64,000 nt of DNA from NCBI RefSeq assembly GCF_017487405.1, contig NZ_CP062222.1, positions 915,001-979,000 of the forward strand, in the 5' to 3' direction. Under the pieces are notes generated by a model. It had not been told where the DNA came from and did not search any database. It saw nothing but the letters and a program-made list of their open reading frames with translations. How positions within the stretch are numbered: the stretch's first letter is position 1; every line of letters starts with the position of its first letter. Source of the stretch: Brevundimonas goettingensis. GTDB taxonomy: Bacteria; Pseudomonadota; Alphaproteobacteria; Caulobacterales; Caulobacteraceae. A program made the position numbers and the translations under genes. Below are positions 42,943 to 52,457 of this stretch, piece after piece.

Positions 42943-44435
42943 GCGGACGGATCACCCATAAGACCGGACCCCGGGCCGACGAAGTTGGGGACGCCGCGCA
43001 ACACACCCTGGAAGTCATTCAGAGGCGCGCCGAGGGTCAGACCTTTGGCGCCGATGCTGAACTCGCGGATGGTGGTCTCATGCTCGCCGGCCCGCTTCTT
43101 GATCACCGAGACAGCGCGACGAACCTGGCCCCGCGCTTCGAAGTAACGCAGCAGGATCACCGTATCAGCCAGATAGGTGACGTCGATCGGGGCCTTCATT
43201 TCGCCCACGAGGCCATGCTGGGCGACGGTCAGATAAGTCGAGGCGCCCTGACGGTTCAGATACTGCAGAAGCTCGTGGATATGCAGGACGAGGAACTGCT
43301 CCTGGGGCATCGCGGCCTGATACCCGTTGAGGCTGTCGATCACGACCGTCTGGATGTTTTGGGCCGAGACACAGGAACGGACGCGGGAGGCGAACTCGCC
43401 GGGCGAGAGTTCGGCAGCGTCGACCTGTTCGATGATCAGCTTGCCGTCCGCCTCCATCGATCGCAGGTCGATGCCGAGCTTGGCCATCCTGTCGTAAAGC
43501 AGTCCGAGTTCCTCGTCGAAGACGAACAGGGCGGCCTTTTCACCGCGCTGCACGGCCGCAACGGCGAAGTTGATCGTAAAAAGCGACTTGCCGGTGCCGG
43601 CGGGCCCGAGGATCAGGGCGCTGGAGCCGCGTTCCACGCCGCCTCCGAGGAGATCGTCCAGTTCGGCCAGGCCGCTCGACATCGGATCGCGGGCGAAGGC
43701 GGAATGGTGTTCCGAAGCGACGATGCGGGGATAGACCTCGAGCCCACCGGTCTTGATGGTGAAATCGTGGTAGCCGCCGCGGAAACGTCGGCCCCGATAC
43801 TTGATGACCCGCACCCGCCGTCGCTCCGCGCCGTACTCGGGGGCGAGTTCCTGCAACTGGACGACGCCGTGGGCGACGCTGTGAACAGTCTTGTCGTTAA
43901 TGTCGGTGGTCAGATCGTCAAGAAGAAGCACGGTGGCGCCGTGTTTGGCGAAATAGTGCTTCAGGGCCAGCACCTGGCGGCGGTAGCGCAGTGAGCTTTG
44001 CGCCAGTAGCCGGATTTCTGAAAGGCTGTCGATCACGACGCGGCGCGGAACATGGCGTTCCACCGACTCGAAGATCATGCGCGTGGTTTCGCCCAATTCG
44101 AGGTCGGAGGAGTACAGCAGGCTCTGCTGCTGCTGCTCGTCCAGCAAACTCTCCGGGGGCACCAGTTCGAAGATCTCGACGCCTTCAAGGTCCCAGCCGT
44201 GGGAGCGGGCCGTACTGCGGAGTTCTTCCTCGGTTTCCGAAAGGGTGATGTAGAGGCCGCGTTCCTTCAGGCGCGCGCCCTCCAGCAGAAACTTCATAGC
44301 CGCTGTGGTCTTGCCGGTGCCGGGTGCGCCTTCCAGCAAATAGACGCGTTCACGCTCCAGGCCGCCGACGAGAATGTCATCGAGGCCCGGGACGCCAAAG
44401 GCGGCCTCGGCCCTCTCGATAGTGGTTTTAGGCAC
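42939..44435 (-). CDS. KaiC-like double RecA-domain ATPase
   Basis: This 498-residue protein has two KaiC domains: Walker A GAPGTGKTT (36-44) and GPAGTGKS (277-284), Walker B VVIDSLSEI and VVIDSLNGY. Cyanobacterial KaiC carries EE catalytic pairs; here they read SE in the first domain and DEE in the second. The autophosphorylation pair S431-T432 is replaced by T-Y (DVTYLADT). No kaiA or kaiB is nearby. It is probably a non-clock or hourglass signalling ATPase working with the kinase encoded directly downstream. Confidence 0.9.
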   Translation of the reverse strand: MPKTTIERAEAAFGVPGLDDILVGGLERERVYLLEGAPGTGKTTAAMKFLLEGARLKERGLYITLSETEEELRSTARSHGWDLEGVEIFELVPPESLLDEQQQQSLLYSSDLELGETTRMIFESVERHVPRRVVIDSLSEIRLLAQSSLRYRRQVLALKHYFAKHGATVLLLDDLTTDINDKTVHSVAHGVVQLQELAPEYGAERRRVRVIKYRGRRFRGGYHDFTIKTGGLEVYPRIVASEHHSAFARDPMSSGLAELDDLLGGGVERGSSALILGPAGTGKSLFTINFAVAAVQRGEKAALFVFDEELGLLYDRMAKLGIDLRSMEADGKLIIEQVDAAELSPGEFASRVRSCVSAQNIQTVVIDSLNGYQAAMPQEQFLVLHIHELLQYLNRQGASTYLTVAQHGLVGEMKAPIDVTYLADTVILLRYFEARGQVRRAVSVIKKRAGEHETTIREFSIGAKGLTLGAPLNDFQGVLRGVPNFVGPGSGLMGDPSA

Positions 44436-44693
44436 CTAAAGGTCCTTCTGCTGCATAGCTGTAATGCGCGTCCGACCAGATGGTTACAAGCTGCCGCAGA
44501 CCTGGTGTCAGGCGAAACCTCGGCGGGTGTAAAGGGCTCCGTTTAGCCCTATCGGTTCGATGCGCGGCCAAGGCTGTCCAGACGGAGAACGCTATCGGAC
44601 ACAGCGGCCCGGAAATGCGCCAGAGGCTGGTAGGGCGGATGGAAGCGGCCTATGCCGCCATTCCCTGAAACGGAATGTGGAGAAGGGCCCTCG

Positions 44694-44924
44694 ATGGATC
44701 GAGATCGAAAACGCCAGATTCTCGCCGCCGAGAACACCGCGCGTCTGGCGCGAGCGCTCGCCGCCGAAGGCGTCTATGTCGTGGGCGATCTTCACCCGCA
44801 TGGCCTTGATCTCAGGGCTCCGGACGATCCCGCGGCTGATCGCAAATCCGGTCCTTCCGCCGCCGAGCCCGAGGTCACGACGGAACCCGTCGATCCGACA
44901 GACGCTTCGCCGTCCCCGGAGTGA
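44694..44924 (+). CDS. Small hypothetical protein upstream of a ClpP-like protease
   Basis: This 76-residue protein starts MDRDRKRQILAAENTARLARALAAEGVYVVGDL, a helix then a strand, and ends in a disordered acidic Pro/Ala/Ser tail. The family is unknown. AGAAGGG precedes the ATG. It lies 4 bp before the ClpP-like gene, so the two are co-translated; it could be a substrate or adaptor, which is inference. The 260 bp upstream hold no other gene. Confidence 0.62.
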   Translation: MDRDRKRQILAAENTARLARALAAEGVYVVGDLHPHGLDLRAPDDPAADRKSGPSAAEPEVTTEPVDPTDASPSPE

Positions 44925-44928
44925 CGAG

Positions 44929-45507
44929 ATGACCATGGACTGGAACGAGACCCTGAGCCCCAAGGCGTTCGATGCGCCGCGGATTCTGCTGGCCGGTCCG
45001 GTCGGCTACGACATGTACCACCGCTTTCGGGATCAGTTCGCCGTGGCGCCGGCGACGGGTCTGGTGGTGATCGAGCTGTCGACCCTCGGCGGGGACCCCG
45101 AGGTGGCGCGGATGATGGGCGAGGACGTTCGCTTTCACAGCGAACTGTCTGCCGAGCGCCGCTTCGTCTTTCTCGGCAAGGCGGCCATCTATTCGGCCGG
45201 TGCGACCTTCATGAGCTTCTTCGCGCGCGGAAACCGCTACCTCACGCGCGGGACCCGGCTGATGATCCACGAGCGCAAGCTGTGCAAGACGCTGGAGATC
45301 AACGGGCCGCTGACCACCTGCATCGCCGGGGTGAAGGCGGCGCTGCACGAGATCGAACACTCGATCGCGATCCAGAACGAGGGCTTTGAAAACCTGATCG
45401 CCGGATCGCAGGTGACCATGGACGAGGTCCTGAGGCGCGCGCCGGAGAACTGGTATCTCGAAGCCCAGGAGGCGAAGGCGCTGGGGCTCATCCAGGATGT
45501 GATCTGA
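44929..45507 (+). CDS. ClpP-like serine protease (S14 fold)
   Basis: This 192-residue protein has the ClpP/crotonase fold pattern. The nucleophile is probably S89 in AIYSAGATFMSFF and the base H114 in RLMIHERK; the 25-residue spacing equals that of Ser97 and His122 in E. coli ClpP. The oxyanion strip STLGGDPEVA replaces the usual SPGG. The N-terminal axial loop of true ClpP is absent, so pairing with ClpX or ClpA is doubtful. Its only operon partner is the 76-residue protein before it. Confidence 0.78.
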   Translation: MTMDWNETLSPKAFDAPRILLAGPVGYDMYHRFRDQFAVAPATGLVVIELSTLGGDPEVARMMGEDVRFHSELSAERRFVFLGKAAIYSAGATFMSFFARGNRYLTRGTRLMIHERKLCKTLEINGPLTTCIAGVKAALHEIEHSIAIQNEGFENLIAGSQVTMDEVLRRAPENWYLEAQEAKALGLIQDVI

Positions 45508-45537
45508 TCACGCTCCGCGCCGATCGGCCGTCGGTCG

Positions 45538-46353
45538 TCAGGGAACGGACTGCACCTCTTCCGTCACCACCTTGAACCGGGTCAGGGTCGCCTGACCGAA
45601 GGCGGTGGTCAGGGCCGCATCGACCGCGTCCCGCCCCCGGGCCATGACGATCCGGCCGATGCGGGGCCTGTTGTGGCGGGCGTCGAAGGTGCGCCAGGCC
45701 CCGCCCAGATAGACTTCGAACCAGGCCGAGAAATCCATGGGCGCGTCAATCGGCGGAATGCCGATGTCGCCCAGATAGCCAGTACAGTAGCGGGCGGGAA
45801 TATTCATGCAGCGGCACAGGGTGATGGCCAGGTGGGCGAAGTCCCGGCAGACGCCGGCGCGCTCATCGTGAGCCTCGTAGGCCGTCTTGGTCGCCCGGGC
45901 GTGATGGTAGCCGAAGGCGATCCGCTCATGGGTATAGTCGACGATGGCCTGGACCCGCGCCCAGCCGGGCTCGGTGTGGCCGAAGGCGGCCCAGGCGGCG
46001 TCCAGCATCCGGTCCGTCTCGCAGTAGCGGCTGGCGAGGAGATAGACGAGCACGTCCTCCGGCAGATCCTCGACCGGATGCTGGATCGCGTCGGCAACCA
46101 CCGGGTCGGGCTGGCCGGAGTCCTCGACGACGAAGTCGCAGGAAAGATCAAGGCCGCCCGCCGGCAAGGTGAAGCGACTGACCACATTGCCGAAGCTGTC
46201 CGCATACTCGAACATCGGCACGTCGGGCGAGGCAACGATCCGGTGCGGGGTGCGCAGGTCGTGGTGGCGCGAGGGATGCAGGCTCAACAGGGCCAGCATC
46301 GGCGTCGGGCGGTCGGTCTCGAAGCGGATGTCGTATCCGACGCGGATGAGCAT
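45538..46353 (-). CDS. Transglutaminase-like protein with Ser at the catalytic His position
   Basis: This 271-residue cytoplasmic protein has an N-terminal beta domain (bacterial transglutaminase-like) and a core with C169 in AGVCRDFAHLAI and D224 in WRTFDARHN. The site that usually carries the catalytic His reads DFSAWFEVYL, with S209. This may be a subfamily trait; if so it works by another base or binds without cleaving. It follows the second transglutaminase by 2 bp in one operon. Confidence 0.83.
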   Translation of the reverse strand: MLIRVGYDIRFETDRPTPMLALLSLHPSRHHDLRTPHRIVASPDVPMFEYADSFGNVVSRFTLPAGGLDLSCDFVVEDSGQPDPVVADAIQHPVEDLPEDVLVYLLASRYCETDRMLDAAWAAFGHTEPGWARVQAIVDYTHERIAFGYHHARATKTAYEAHDERAGVCRDFAHLAITLCRCMNIPARYCTGYLGDIGIPPIDAPMDFSAWFEVYLGGAWRTFDARHNRPRIGRIVMARGRDAVDAALTTAFGQATLTRFKVVTEEVQSVP

Positions 46354-46355
46354 GG

Positions 46356-47294
46356 TCAGCGGACGTCCTGAGGCGCGGATGGGGCAGGGGGCGGGTCAGA
46401 AAGCGCAGGCGCGGATAATGGTTCCGGCTCCACATCGATGCGTACGGTGACGTCCATCCCGATAGCGCTGCCGGGAAAGCCGGTCCAGGCGCCGGACAGG
46501 GGCAGGGCCTGGTAGGGATCGCGGGCGATGGCGACCCGGATCAGGCCGCGGTTCCCGATGATGGCATTGGTCGGATCGAACTCGACCCAGCCCGAGCCGG
46601 GGATGAAGACCCTGACCCAGGCATGGGTATTGCCGCCGCCTATCCGACCCTCGTGCTGCGTCGGCGAATAGACATAGCCGGATACGAACCGGGCCGCGAA
46701 CCCCAGCGACCGCACCGCCTCGATCATCAGGACCGCATAGTCCCGGCAGGTGCCCTGACGCGTGCGCAGCGTCTCCAGCGGCGACTGGGCGCCGCCTTCC
46801 GGGCGCGGGATATAGGTGAACTCGCGTTTGATGGTCCGGGTCATCTCGGTCAGCAGACCGAGCGTTGGGGTGCGGGTGTCGGTGTCGAGAAACCGCCGCG
46901 CCCAATGGTCGACGATCCGGTCCGGATCATGATGCTGGCGTTCGATCGAGCGCAGCAGGTCCGGCATGTCCTCCGACGAATAGGTGAAAGGATAGTCGCG
47001 GGCATAGTCCTCGATATCGACGCGTTCAGGCTCGACCGGGGCGTGTTCCATCCGCACCCGGCTGTCGAAGCGCAGTTCCGTGGCGCGACGGTCGAACCGG
47101 GCCAGGGCGACGGCGTTGCCGAACACATCCTGGACCCACCGGAGGTCGACGGGCGCCGGGTCGATGTCGAGGGACGCCTCGATCAGCCGCTGGTCATAGC
47201 TCTCGCGCGGCCGCACCATGATGCGGTGCTCGCCGAAGGCGACCGGCTGGTTGTACCGGTAGACGGTCAGGTGGGAGAGGGTGAGAATTGGCAT
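46356..47294 (-). CDS. Transglutaminase-like cysteine protease
   Basis: This 312-residue protein has the bacterial transglutaminase N-terminal domain (LTVYRYNQPVAFGEHRIMVRPR) and a complete papain-like triad: C183 in GTCRDYAV, H224 in GNTHAWVRV and D240 in FDPTN. Such enzymes are thought to cleave or modify peptides. The start codon shares the bases CATG (47292-47295) with that of the divergent N-formylglutamate gene. It is first in an operon with the 45538 paralogue. Confidence 0.88.
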   Translation of the reverse strand: MPILTLSHLTVYRYNQPVAFGEHRIMVRPRESYDQRLIEASLDIDPAPVDLRWVQDVFGNAVALARFDRRATELRFDSRVRMEHAPVEPERVDIEDYARDYPFTYSSEDMPDLLRSIERQHHDPDRIVDHWARRFLDTDTRTPTLGLLTEMTRTIKREFTYIPRPEGGAQSPLETLRTRQGTCRDYAVLMIEAVRSLGFAARFVSGYVYSPTQHEGRIGGGNTHAWVRVFIPGSGWVEFDPTNAIIGNRGLIRVAIARDPYQALPLSGAWTGFPGSAIGMDVTVRIDVEPEPLSAPALSDPPPAPSAPQDVR

Positions 47295-48072
47295 GACGGA
47301 CAGCGGAATGAGGGGCGGCGGACTTCTGGGGCCGCGGGATCCGCGAACGGTGTCGCTTGTAAACCCGACCGGAGCCTCTCCGTTCCTGCTCATCGGGGAC
47401 CATGCCGGGCGCGCCCTTCCGGAAGCGCTCGGCGATCTGGGGCTGTCGGAAGAGGATCGGGTCCGGCACATCGCCTGGGACATCGGTGTCCGGGCGCTCG
47501 GCGAAGCCCTGGCCCAGAGGCTGGATGCGGTCTTCATCGCCCAGACCTGGTCGCGACTGGTTGTCGACTGCAACCGCGATCCTGCTAGAGCCGACGCCAT
47601 TCCGGAAGTCAGCGACGGGTCTCCCATCCCCGGCAACGTCGGACTGACTCCGGCGGACAGGGCGGCGCGGATCGCTGAGGTCCATGCCCCCTATCAGGAC
47701 GCCATCGCCGCCGAGCTGGCGCGGCGGGCAGGGCGTGAGACGGTTCTGGTGGCGCTGCACAGTTTCACGCCTCGCATGCAGGGGACGGACCGGCCCTGGG
47801 ACGCCGGCGTTCTGCACGACCGCGGCGACCTGACGTTCGCCCACGCCATGCTGGCGATCCTGCAGGCCGCGCCGGGACTGACGATCGGGGACAACGAGCC
47901 TTACAAGATGGACGGGATCGATCACACCGTTCCTCGGCACGCCTTTGCGGCGCGTCTGCCCTATGTGGAGCTCGAGATCCGGCAGGACCATCTGTCGACG
48001 GACGCGGGCGTCATGCTCTGGGCGGATCGGATCGCCGACGGGCTCAGGAGCGCGCTCGCGTCACTGGCCTGA
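47293..48072 (+). CDS. N-formylglutamate amidohydrolase-like protein
   Basis: This protein has about 259 residues and the FGase family motifs FLLIGDHAGRALPE, HIAWDIGVRALGEALA, SRLVVDCNRDP, LVALHSFTPRM and VELEIRQDHLS. FGase frees glutamate from N-formylglutamate in histidine degradation, but no hut genes are nearby; the partners here are transglutaminase-like enzymes. The ATG at 47293 overlaps the divergent gene's ATG, so the true start may be later, for example 47308 or the GTG near 47350. Confidence 0.85.
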   Translation: MTDSGMRGGGLLGPRDPRTVSLVNPTGASPFLLIGDHAGRALPEALGDLGLSEEDRVRHIAWDIGVRALGEALAQRLDAVFIAQTWSRLVVDCNRDPARADAIPEVSDGSPIPGNVGLTPADRAARIAEVHAPYQDAIAAELARRAGRETVLVALHSFTPRMQGTDRPWDAGVLHDRGDLTFAHAMLAILQAAPGLTIGDNEPYKMDGIDHTVPRHAFAARLPYVELEIRQDHLSTDAGVMLWADRIADGLRSALASLA

Positions 48073-48282
48073 GGTCTGGTCCGCCGGACCGGCTCCGGCC
48101 TTCAGCATCAGAACGCGGCTGCGCAGTTCCCGCGCCGTATGAGGATCCGGCTCGGTCGCGGCGATCGGGGCGATGGCCTCCGGATCAAGGTCATCGACCG
48201 TTGCGAGCGCCGCCTCGGCCTCCGGCGTCAGAGGAGGAATGTCGTGCTCGGCGCCGGGGATGGGGGTGATGTCTGTTGCCAT
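48061..48282 (-). CDS. Small acidic hypothetical protein
   Basis: This 73-residue acidic protein (MATDITPIPGAEHDIPPLTPEAEAALATVDDLDPEA pattern) probably has little fold in its first half and a short helix (TARELRSRVLMLKAG). Its 3' end overlaps the convergent FGase gene by 12 bp. No family is recognised. Codon bias agrees with neighbours. Confidence 0.5.
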   Translation of the reverse strand: MATDITPIPGAEHDIPPLTPEAEAALATVDDLDPEAIAPIAATEPDPHTARELRSRVLMLKAGAGPADQTSGQ

Positions 48283-48418
48283 ACGCGTCTCCAGCGCCTT
48301 CAAACGACGGCGCCGGGGTCCTGTTCCTGTGTCCGCAGCCGGACCGCAGACCGGGCTGGACCCGCTTTCAATTCAGCAGCCCGGGCGTCGCGAGCCCGTC
48401 AGTCCGCAGCCCGACAGA

Positions 48419-48443
48419 GGAACCGCCGTCGTCCGGGCTTGTT
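48419..48443 (+). promoter_or_regulatory. Possible EcfG-type general-stress promoter for katE
   Basis: GGAAC at 48419-48423 and GTT at 48441-48443, 17 bases apart, approximate the alphaproteobacterial EcfG consensus (GGAAC-N16/17-cGTT). It lies 73 bp before the katE ATG. The -10 part is incomplete (T instead of C), so this is tentative. Confidence 0.3.
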
Positions 48444-48515
48444 AGAGGCGCGGACCCTGCCGGAAACAGCAGTTGACCCGTCTGGTCCGCGCTCGACAGT
48501 TTCCGGAACATCGCC

Positions 48516-50660
48516 ATGGCCAAGACGCCCACCGCTCCCCGCACCGCCAGCGGCGGGCCCGACAAGTCCTCAGGTCGAAACACGGCGAAGCCTGCGATCA
48601 CCACAACGATCGGCGCCGGGGGCGAGGTCCACCAGGCCGCATCTGCGCAGGACCAGCGGCTGACGACCAACCACGGCATGCCGATCAGCGATGATCAGAA
48701 CACCCTCTCGGCCGGCCCGCGCGGGCCCCACCTGCTGGAAGACTTCGTCCTCCGTGAGAAGATCCAGCATTTCGACCATGAGCGGATTCCCGAACGGATC
48801 GTCCACGCCCGCGGTTCGGCGGCGCACGGCGTCTTCGAACTGACCGAGAGCCTGGCGGACTACACGACCGCGAAAATCCTGACCGAGGTTGGCAAACAGA
48901 CCGAGGTCTTCACCCGCTTCTCGACGGTCGCCGGCGGCGCCGGCTCGGTCGACACGCCGCGCGACGTCCGCGGCTTCGCGGTCAAGATGTACACGGTCGA
49001 GGGCAACTGGGACCTCGTCGGCAACAATATCCCGGTCTTCTTCATCCAGGACGCGATCAAATTCCCCGATCTGATCCATTCGGTGAAGATGGAGGCTGAC
49101 CGGGGCTATCCGCAGGCGGCGTCCGCTCACGACACCTTCTGGGACTTCATCGGCCTGATGCCCGAGAGCACCCACATGATCATGTGGGCCATGTCTGACC
49201 GAACGATCCCCCGCAGCCTGCGGATGATCGAGGGTTTCGGCGTCCACACCTTCCGGCTGGTCAATGCGGCGGGGGAGGCGACCCTGGTCAAGTTCCACTG
49301 GCGGCCCAAGCTGGGGACCCAGTCGACCTGTTGGGACGAGGCGGTCAAGATCGCCGGCGCCGATCCGGACTATCATCGCCGTGACCTGTTCGACGCCATC
49401 GACAAGGGGGACTTCCCCGAATGGGAGTTCGGCGTCCAACTGCTCACGCAGGAACAGGCCGACGCCCTGCCGTTTGACGTTCTCGATGCGACCAAGCTGA
49501 TCCCCGAGGAGCTGTATCCGGTCCGCGTCGTCGGCCGGATGGTGCTGAACCGGAACCCCGACAACTTCTTCGCCGAAACCGAACAGGTCGCCTTCCTGCC
49601 CACCAACGTCCCGCCCGGCATCGACTTCTCGGAGGACCCGCTGCTGCAGGGCCGGCTGTTCTCCTATCAGGACACCCAGCTGTCGCGTCTGGGCACGGTC
49701 AACTTCCACCAGATTCCGATCAATCAGCCCAAGGGCTGCCCGTTCCAGAACATGCAGCGCGACGGCCATATGCAGATGCAGGTCCCCAAGGGCCGGGCCA
49801 ACTATGAGCCCAACAGCCTCGCCGAGGCCGGCGAGGACGGCGGCCCGCGCGAGGACCCCAAGGGCGGCTTCCGCAGCTTCCAGACGCCGGTCGAGGGAAC
49901 CAAGGTCCGGATCCGCGCCGAGACCTTCGCCGATCACTTCAGCCAGGCGCGGCTCTTCTTCCGCTCCCAGACCGACATCGAACAGGCCCACCTCGCCAGC
50001 GCCCTGGTATTCGAACTGTCCAAGGTGACGCTGGAGCACGTGCGCCTGCGTGTGATGTCCAACTTGCTGAACGTCGACGAGACCCTGGCCGGGCGGGTCG
50101 CGGACGGTCTCGGCATGGACCTGCCGAAGGCGTCGGCGCCGGCGGCGGAGCCGTTCGACATGGATGACAGCCCGGCCCTGCGCATTGTGGGAAAATATCC
50201 GGATACCCTGAAGGGGCGTCTGGTCGGCGTCCTGGTCACTGACGGCGCGGACGGCAAGGTCGTCAGCGCGGTCAAGGCGGCGGCGGAAGGGCAGGGAGCC
50301 CAGGTTCAACTGATCGCGCCCAAGGTCGGCGGCGTTGTCCTCAAGGACGGCTCGAAGCTCAAGGTCGATCGCCAGCTGGCCGGATCGCCTTCGGTCCTGT
50401 TCGACGCCGTGGCGCTGGTGTTGTCCGAGGCGGGATGCGAACTCCTGCTCGGCGAAGGCGCCGCGGTCGATTTCGCCAAGGACGCGTTCGGGCACCTCAA
50501 GGCTATGGGTCACACGCCCGAGGCCCAGCCGCTCCTCGACAAGGCCGGGGTCGTCGCCGACGACCGCGTCGTTCTCCTCGGCAAGGACGGCAAGGCCTTC
50601 GTGGCCGTGGCGGCGGGCCGGCAGTGGGATCGCGAACCCAAGGTCCGGATTCTGGCCTGA
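48516..50660 (+). CDS. katE: Large-subunit monofunctional catalase HPII
   Basis: This 714-residue clade-2 catalase converts hydrogen peroxide to water and oxygen with haem. Distal His H97 lies in [30 protein letters not shown] is the catalase signature, and proximal Y384 lies in [16 protein letters not shown]-terminal flavodoxin/DJ-1-like domain (about 560-714, [15 protein letters not shown] onwards) marks the HPII class; E. coli KatE is 753 aa. The N-terminal 60 residues are flexible. It stands alone, with a possible general-stress promoter upstream. Confidence 0.96.
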   Translation: MAKTPTAPRTASGGPDKSSGRNTAKPAITTTIGAGGEVHQAASAQDQRLTTNHGMPISDDQNTLSAGPRGPHLLEDFVLREKIQHFDHERIPERIVHARGSAAHGVFELTESLADYTTAKILTEVGKQTEVFTRFSTVAGGAGSVDTPRDVRGFAVKMYTVEGNWDLVGNNIPVFFIQDAIKFPDLIHSVKMEADRGYPQAASAHDTFWDFIGLMPESTHMIMWAMSDRTIPRSLRMIEGFGVHTFRLVNAAGEATLVKFHWRPKLGTQSTCWDEAVKIAGADPDYHRRDLFDAIDKGDFPEWEFGVQLLTQEQADALPFDVLDATKLIPEELYPVRVVGRMVLNRNPDNFFAETEQVAFLPTNVPPGIDFSEDPLLQGRLFSYQDTQLSRLGTVNFHQIPINQPKGCPFQNMQRDGHMQMQVPKGRANYEPNSLAEAGEDGGPREDPKGGFRSFQTPVEGTKVRIRAETFADHFSQARLFFRSQTDIEQAHLASALVFELSKVTLEHVRLRVMSNLLNVDETLAGRVADGLGMDLPKASAPAAEPFDMDDSPALRIVGKYPDTLKGRLVGVLVTDGADGKVVSAVKAAAEGQGAQVQLIAPKVGGVVLKDGSKLKVDRQLAGSPSVLFDAVALVLSEAGCELLLGEGAAVDFAKDAFGHLKAMGHTPEAQPLLDKAGVVADDRVVLLGKDGKAFVAVAAGRQWDREPKVRILA

Positions 50661-50668
50661 GCCATGGA

Positions 50669-50703
50669 AGAGCCGGAGAGACAGACAGGCCGGACACGGC
50701 TCT
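50669..50703 (+). terminator. Weak hairpin after katE
   Basis: AGAGCCG (50669-50675) and CGGCTCT (50697-50703) can pair downstream of the katE stop. There is only a short T-rich tail, so terminator function is uncertain. Confidence 0.3.
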
Positions 50704-50792
50704 TGTGTCAGCTAGTAGACACGAAGCGGCTGACTTTGCGTGGAAATTTCTCCGGCCGTGGCGCCAATCCGCTGTTGGCGCATTGAGCCGAA

Positions 50793-52457
50793 ATGAGCCC
50801 CTCAATCGCCTTCGTCGGCGCTGGTCCGACGACCCTGTACAGTCTGAATACCCTTCTCGCCGGGACTGAAGGCGGGGTGACGATCACGGTTTTCGAGGAA
50901 CAGCCGACGGCGGGATTGGGCGCGCCCTATCGTCCCGGTTGGAACGATCCGGCCATGTTGTCCAATATCGCCAGCGTGGAGATCCCGCCGCTGACCGAAA
51001 GCCTGCTGGCGTGGATGCAGCGTCAGCCTGTCGCGGACCTGGCGGCCATGGGGATCGACGCGGCCGAGGTCGACGAACGCGCCTTCGTGCCCCGGATCGC
51101 CCTCGGCAGCTATTTCAGGGACCAGTTCGAGGCGCTGGTCGCCGCCGGCCGGGCCCGGAGTGTGGATATCGACATCCGGACGCGCACCCGGGTGATCGAC
51201 ATCACCTCGACCGAAAACGGGATGCTGGTGACCTTCACGCGTCAGGGCGGCGTCTTCCACGAGATGTTCGATCGCGTCGTCTTGGCCACCGGCCACCAAT
51301 GGCCGTCAGAGCAAGAGGTGCGGCCGGGCTATTTTCTCAGTCCCTGGCCAGCCGAGGCCCTGGCCGCCACGCCGGCGGTCGAGGTGGGCATCAGGGGCTC
51401 ATCCCTGACGGCGATCGACGCGGCCGTCGCTCTTGCCGGCGCCCATGGTGTCTTCCACCGAATGGACGATGGTCTGGTCTATGACGCCGCGCCGGGAACG
51501 GACGGCTTCCGGATGACGATGATGTCCCGCAAGGGCCTGCTGCCGGAGGCGGACTTCTTCTTCCCCCTCCCGCATGCGCCCCTGTCGATCTGTACTCCTG
51601 AGGCCATCAACAGCCTCCTCAAGAGCGCCGAAGCGGATTTGCTGGACCGGGTCTTTGATCTGTTCCGGCGGGAGCTGATGCAGGCGGATCCGGCCTATGC
51701 CGACGCCATGGCCCTTGAAACCGCGACGCTGGAAGATTTCTGCGAGGCCTATTTTGCGAATCGGGCGGCGACGGATCCCTTCGTCTGGGCCGAGGCCAAT
51801 CTGCGAGAGGCGCGCCGCAACCATGCCAAACGGGTCACGGTGCCGTGGCGTGACGCCATCCTGCGGATGCATGAGGTCGTGGCGGTCATCGCGCCACACC
51901 TCGACGGCGCGAGCTTCGAGCGGTTCAGCCGACATCTCAAACCCGTCTTCGTCGACGACTATGGGGCGGTCCCACATGAATCGATCGAGCGTATGCTGGC
52001 GCTGCACAAGGCCGGCAAGCTGGAGGTTCTGGCACTGGGCGACGACTACAGGATTGACGCCCATCGGCCGGAGGGCGGCGTCCTGCTGACGCAGGGCAAT
52101 AAGGCGCGCCATTTTCCGGTGTTCGTCGAGGCGACCGGCCAGCGTCCGCTATCCGCCATACAGTTTCCCTTCCTGTCCCTGCTGGAGCAGGGGATCGTCC
52201 GCGATGAGGTCACCACCGAGACAGGCCCCTCACGTGGAATCGTCGTCAATGAGGATTTCCACCCGATGGTCGATGGTCGGCCCCTGGAGCGCCTCTTCTG
52301 TTTGGGCCTGCCGTTCCTCATGGGGCGCCACCCGTTCATCCAGGGCATCACCAGTTCCCACGACATGGGCGAGGTTGTAGGCAGGGCATTGGCCAGAGGC
52401 GTCCGCGCGGACACGCCGGCCCTGGAGAACATGGCGATGACGGCAGAGGCGGCTTGA
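50793..52457 (+). CDS. FAD/NAD(P)-binding protein (NAD_binding_9 type)
   Basis: This 554-residue protein has an N-terminal dinucleotide fold with GAGPTTLYSLNTLL (9-22) and FEEQPTAGLGAPY, typical of the HI0933/NAD_binding_9 flavoprotein group, and a later FVEATGQRPLS segment. Family members are uncharacterised oxidoreductases, some linked to amino acid or siderophore hydroxylation. It overlaps the following DUF1543 gene by 4 bases, an arrangement suggesting a joint function. No signal peptide. Confidence 0.78.
   Translation: MSPSIAFVGAGPTTLYSLNTLLAGTEGGVTITVFEEQPTAGLGAPYRPGWNDPAMLSNIASVEIPPLTESLLAWMQRQPVADLAAMGIDAAEVDERAFVPRIALGSYFRDQFEALVAAGRARSVDIDIRTRTRVIDITSTENGMLVTFTRQGGVFHEMFDRVVLATGHQWPSEQEVRPGYFLSPWPAEALAATPAVEVGIRGSSLTAIDAAVALAGAHGVFHRMDDGLVYDAAPGTDGFRMTMMSRKGLLPEADFFFPLPHAPLSICTPEAINSLLKSAEADLLDRVFDLFRRELMQADPAYADAMALETATLEDFCEAYFANRAATDPFVWAEANLREARRNHAKRVTVPWRDAILRMHEVVAVIAPHLDGASFERFSRHLKPVFVDDYGAVPHESIERMLALHKAGKLEVLALGDDYRIDAHRPEGGVLLTQGNKARHFPVFVEATGQRPLSAIQFPFLSLLEQGIVRDEVTTETGPSRGIVVNEDFHPMVDGRPLERLFCLGLPFLMGRHPFIQGITSSHDMGEVVGRALARGVRADTPALENMAMTAEAA

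Noticed and set aside
48570..50513. 647-codon minus-strand open frame
   Set aside because: Antisense to katE, whose catalase signatures are complete; the opposite frame is a composition artefact.
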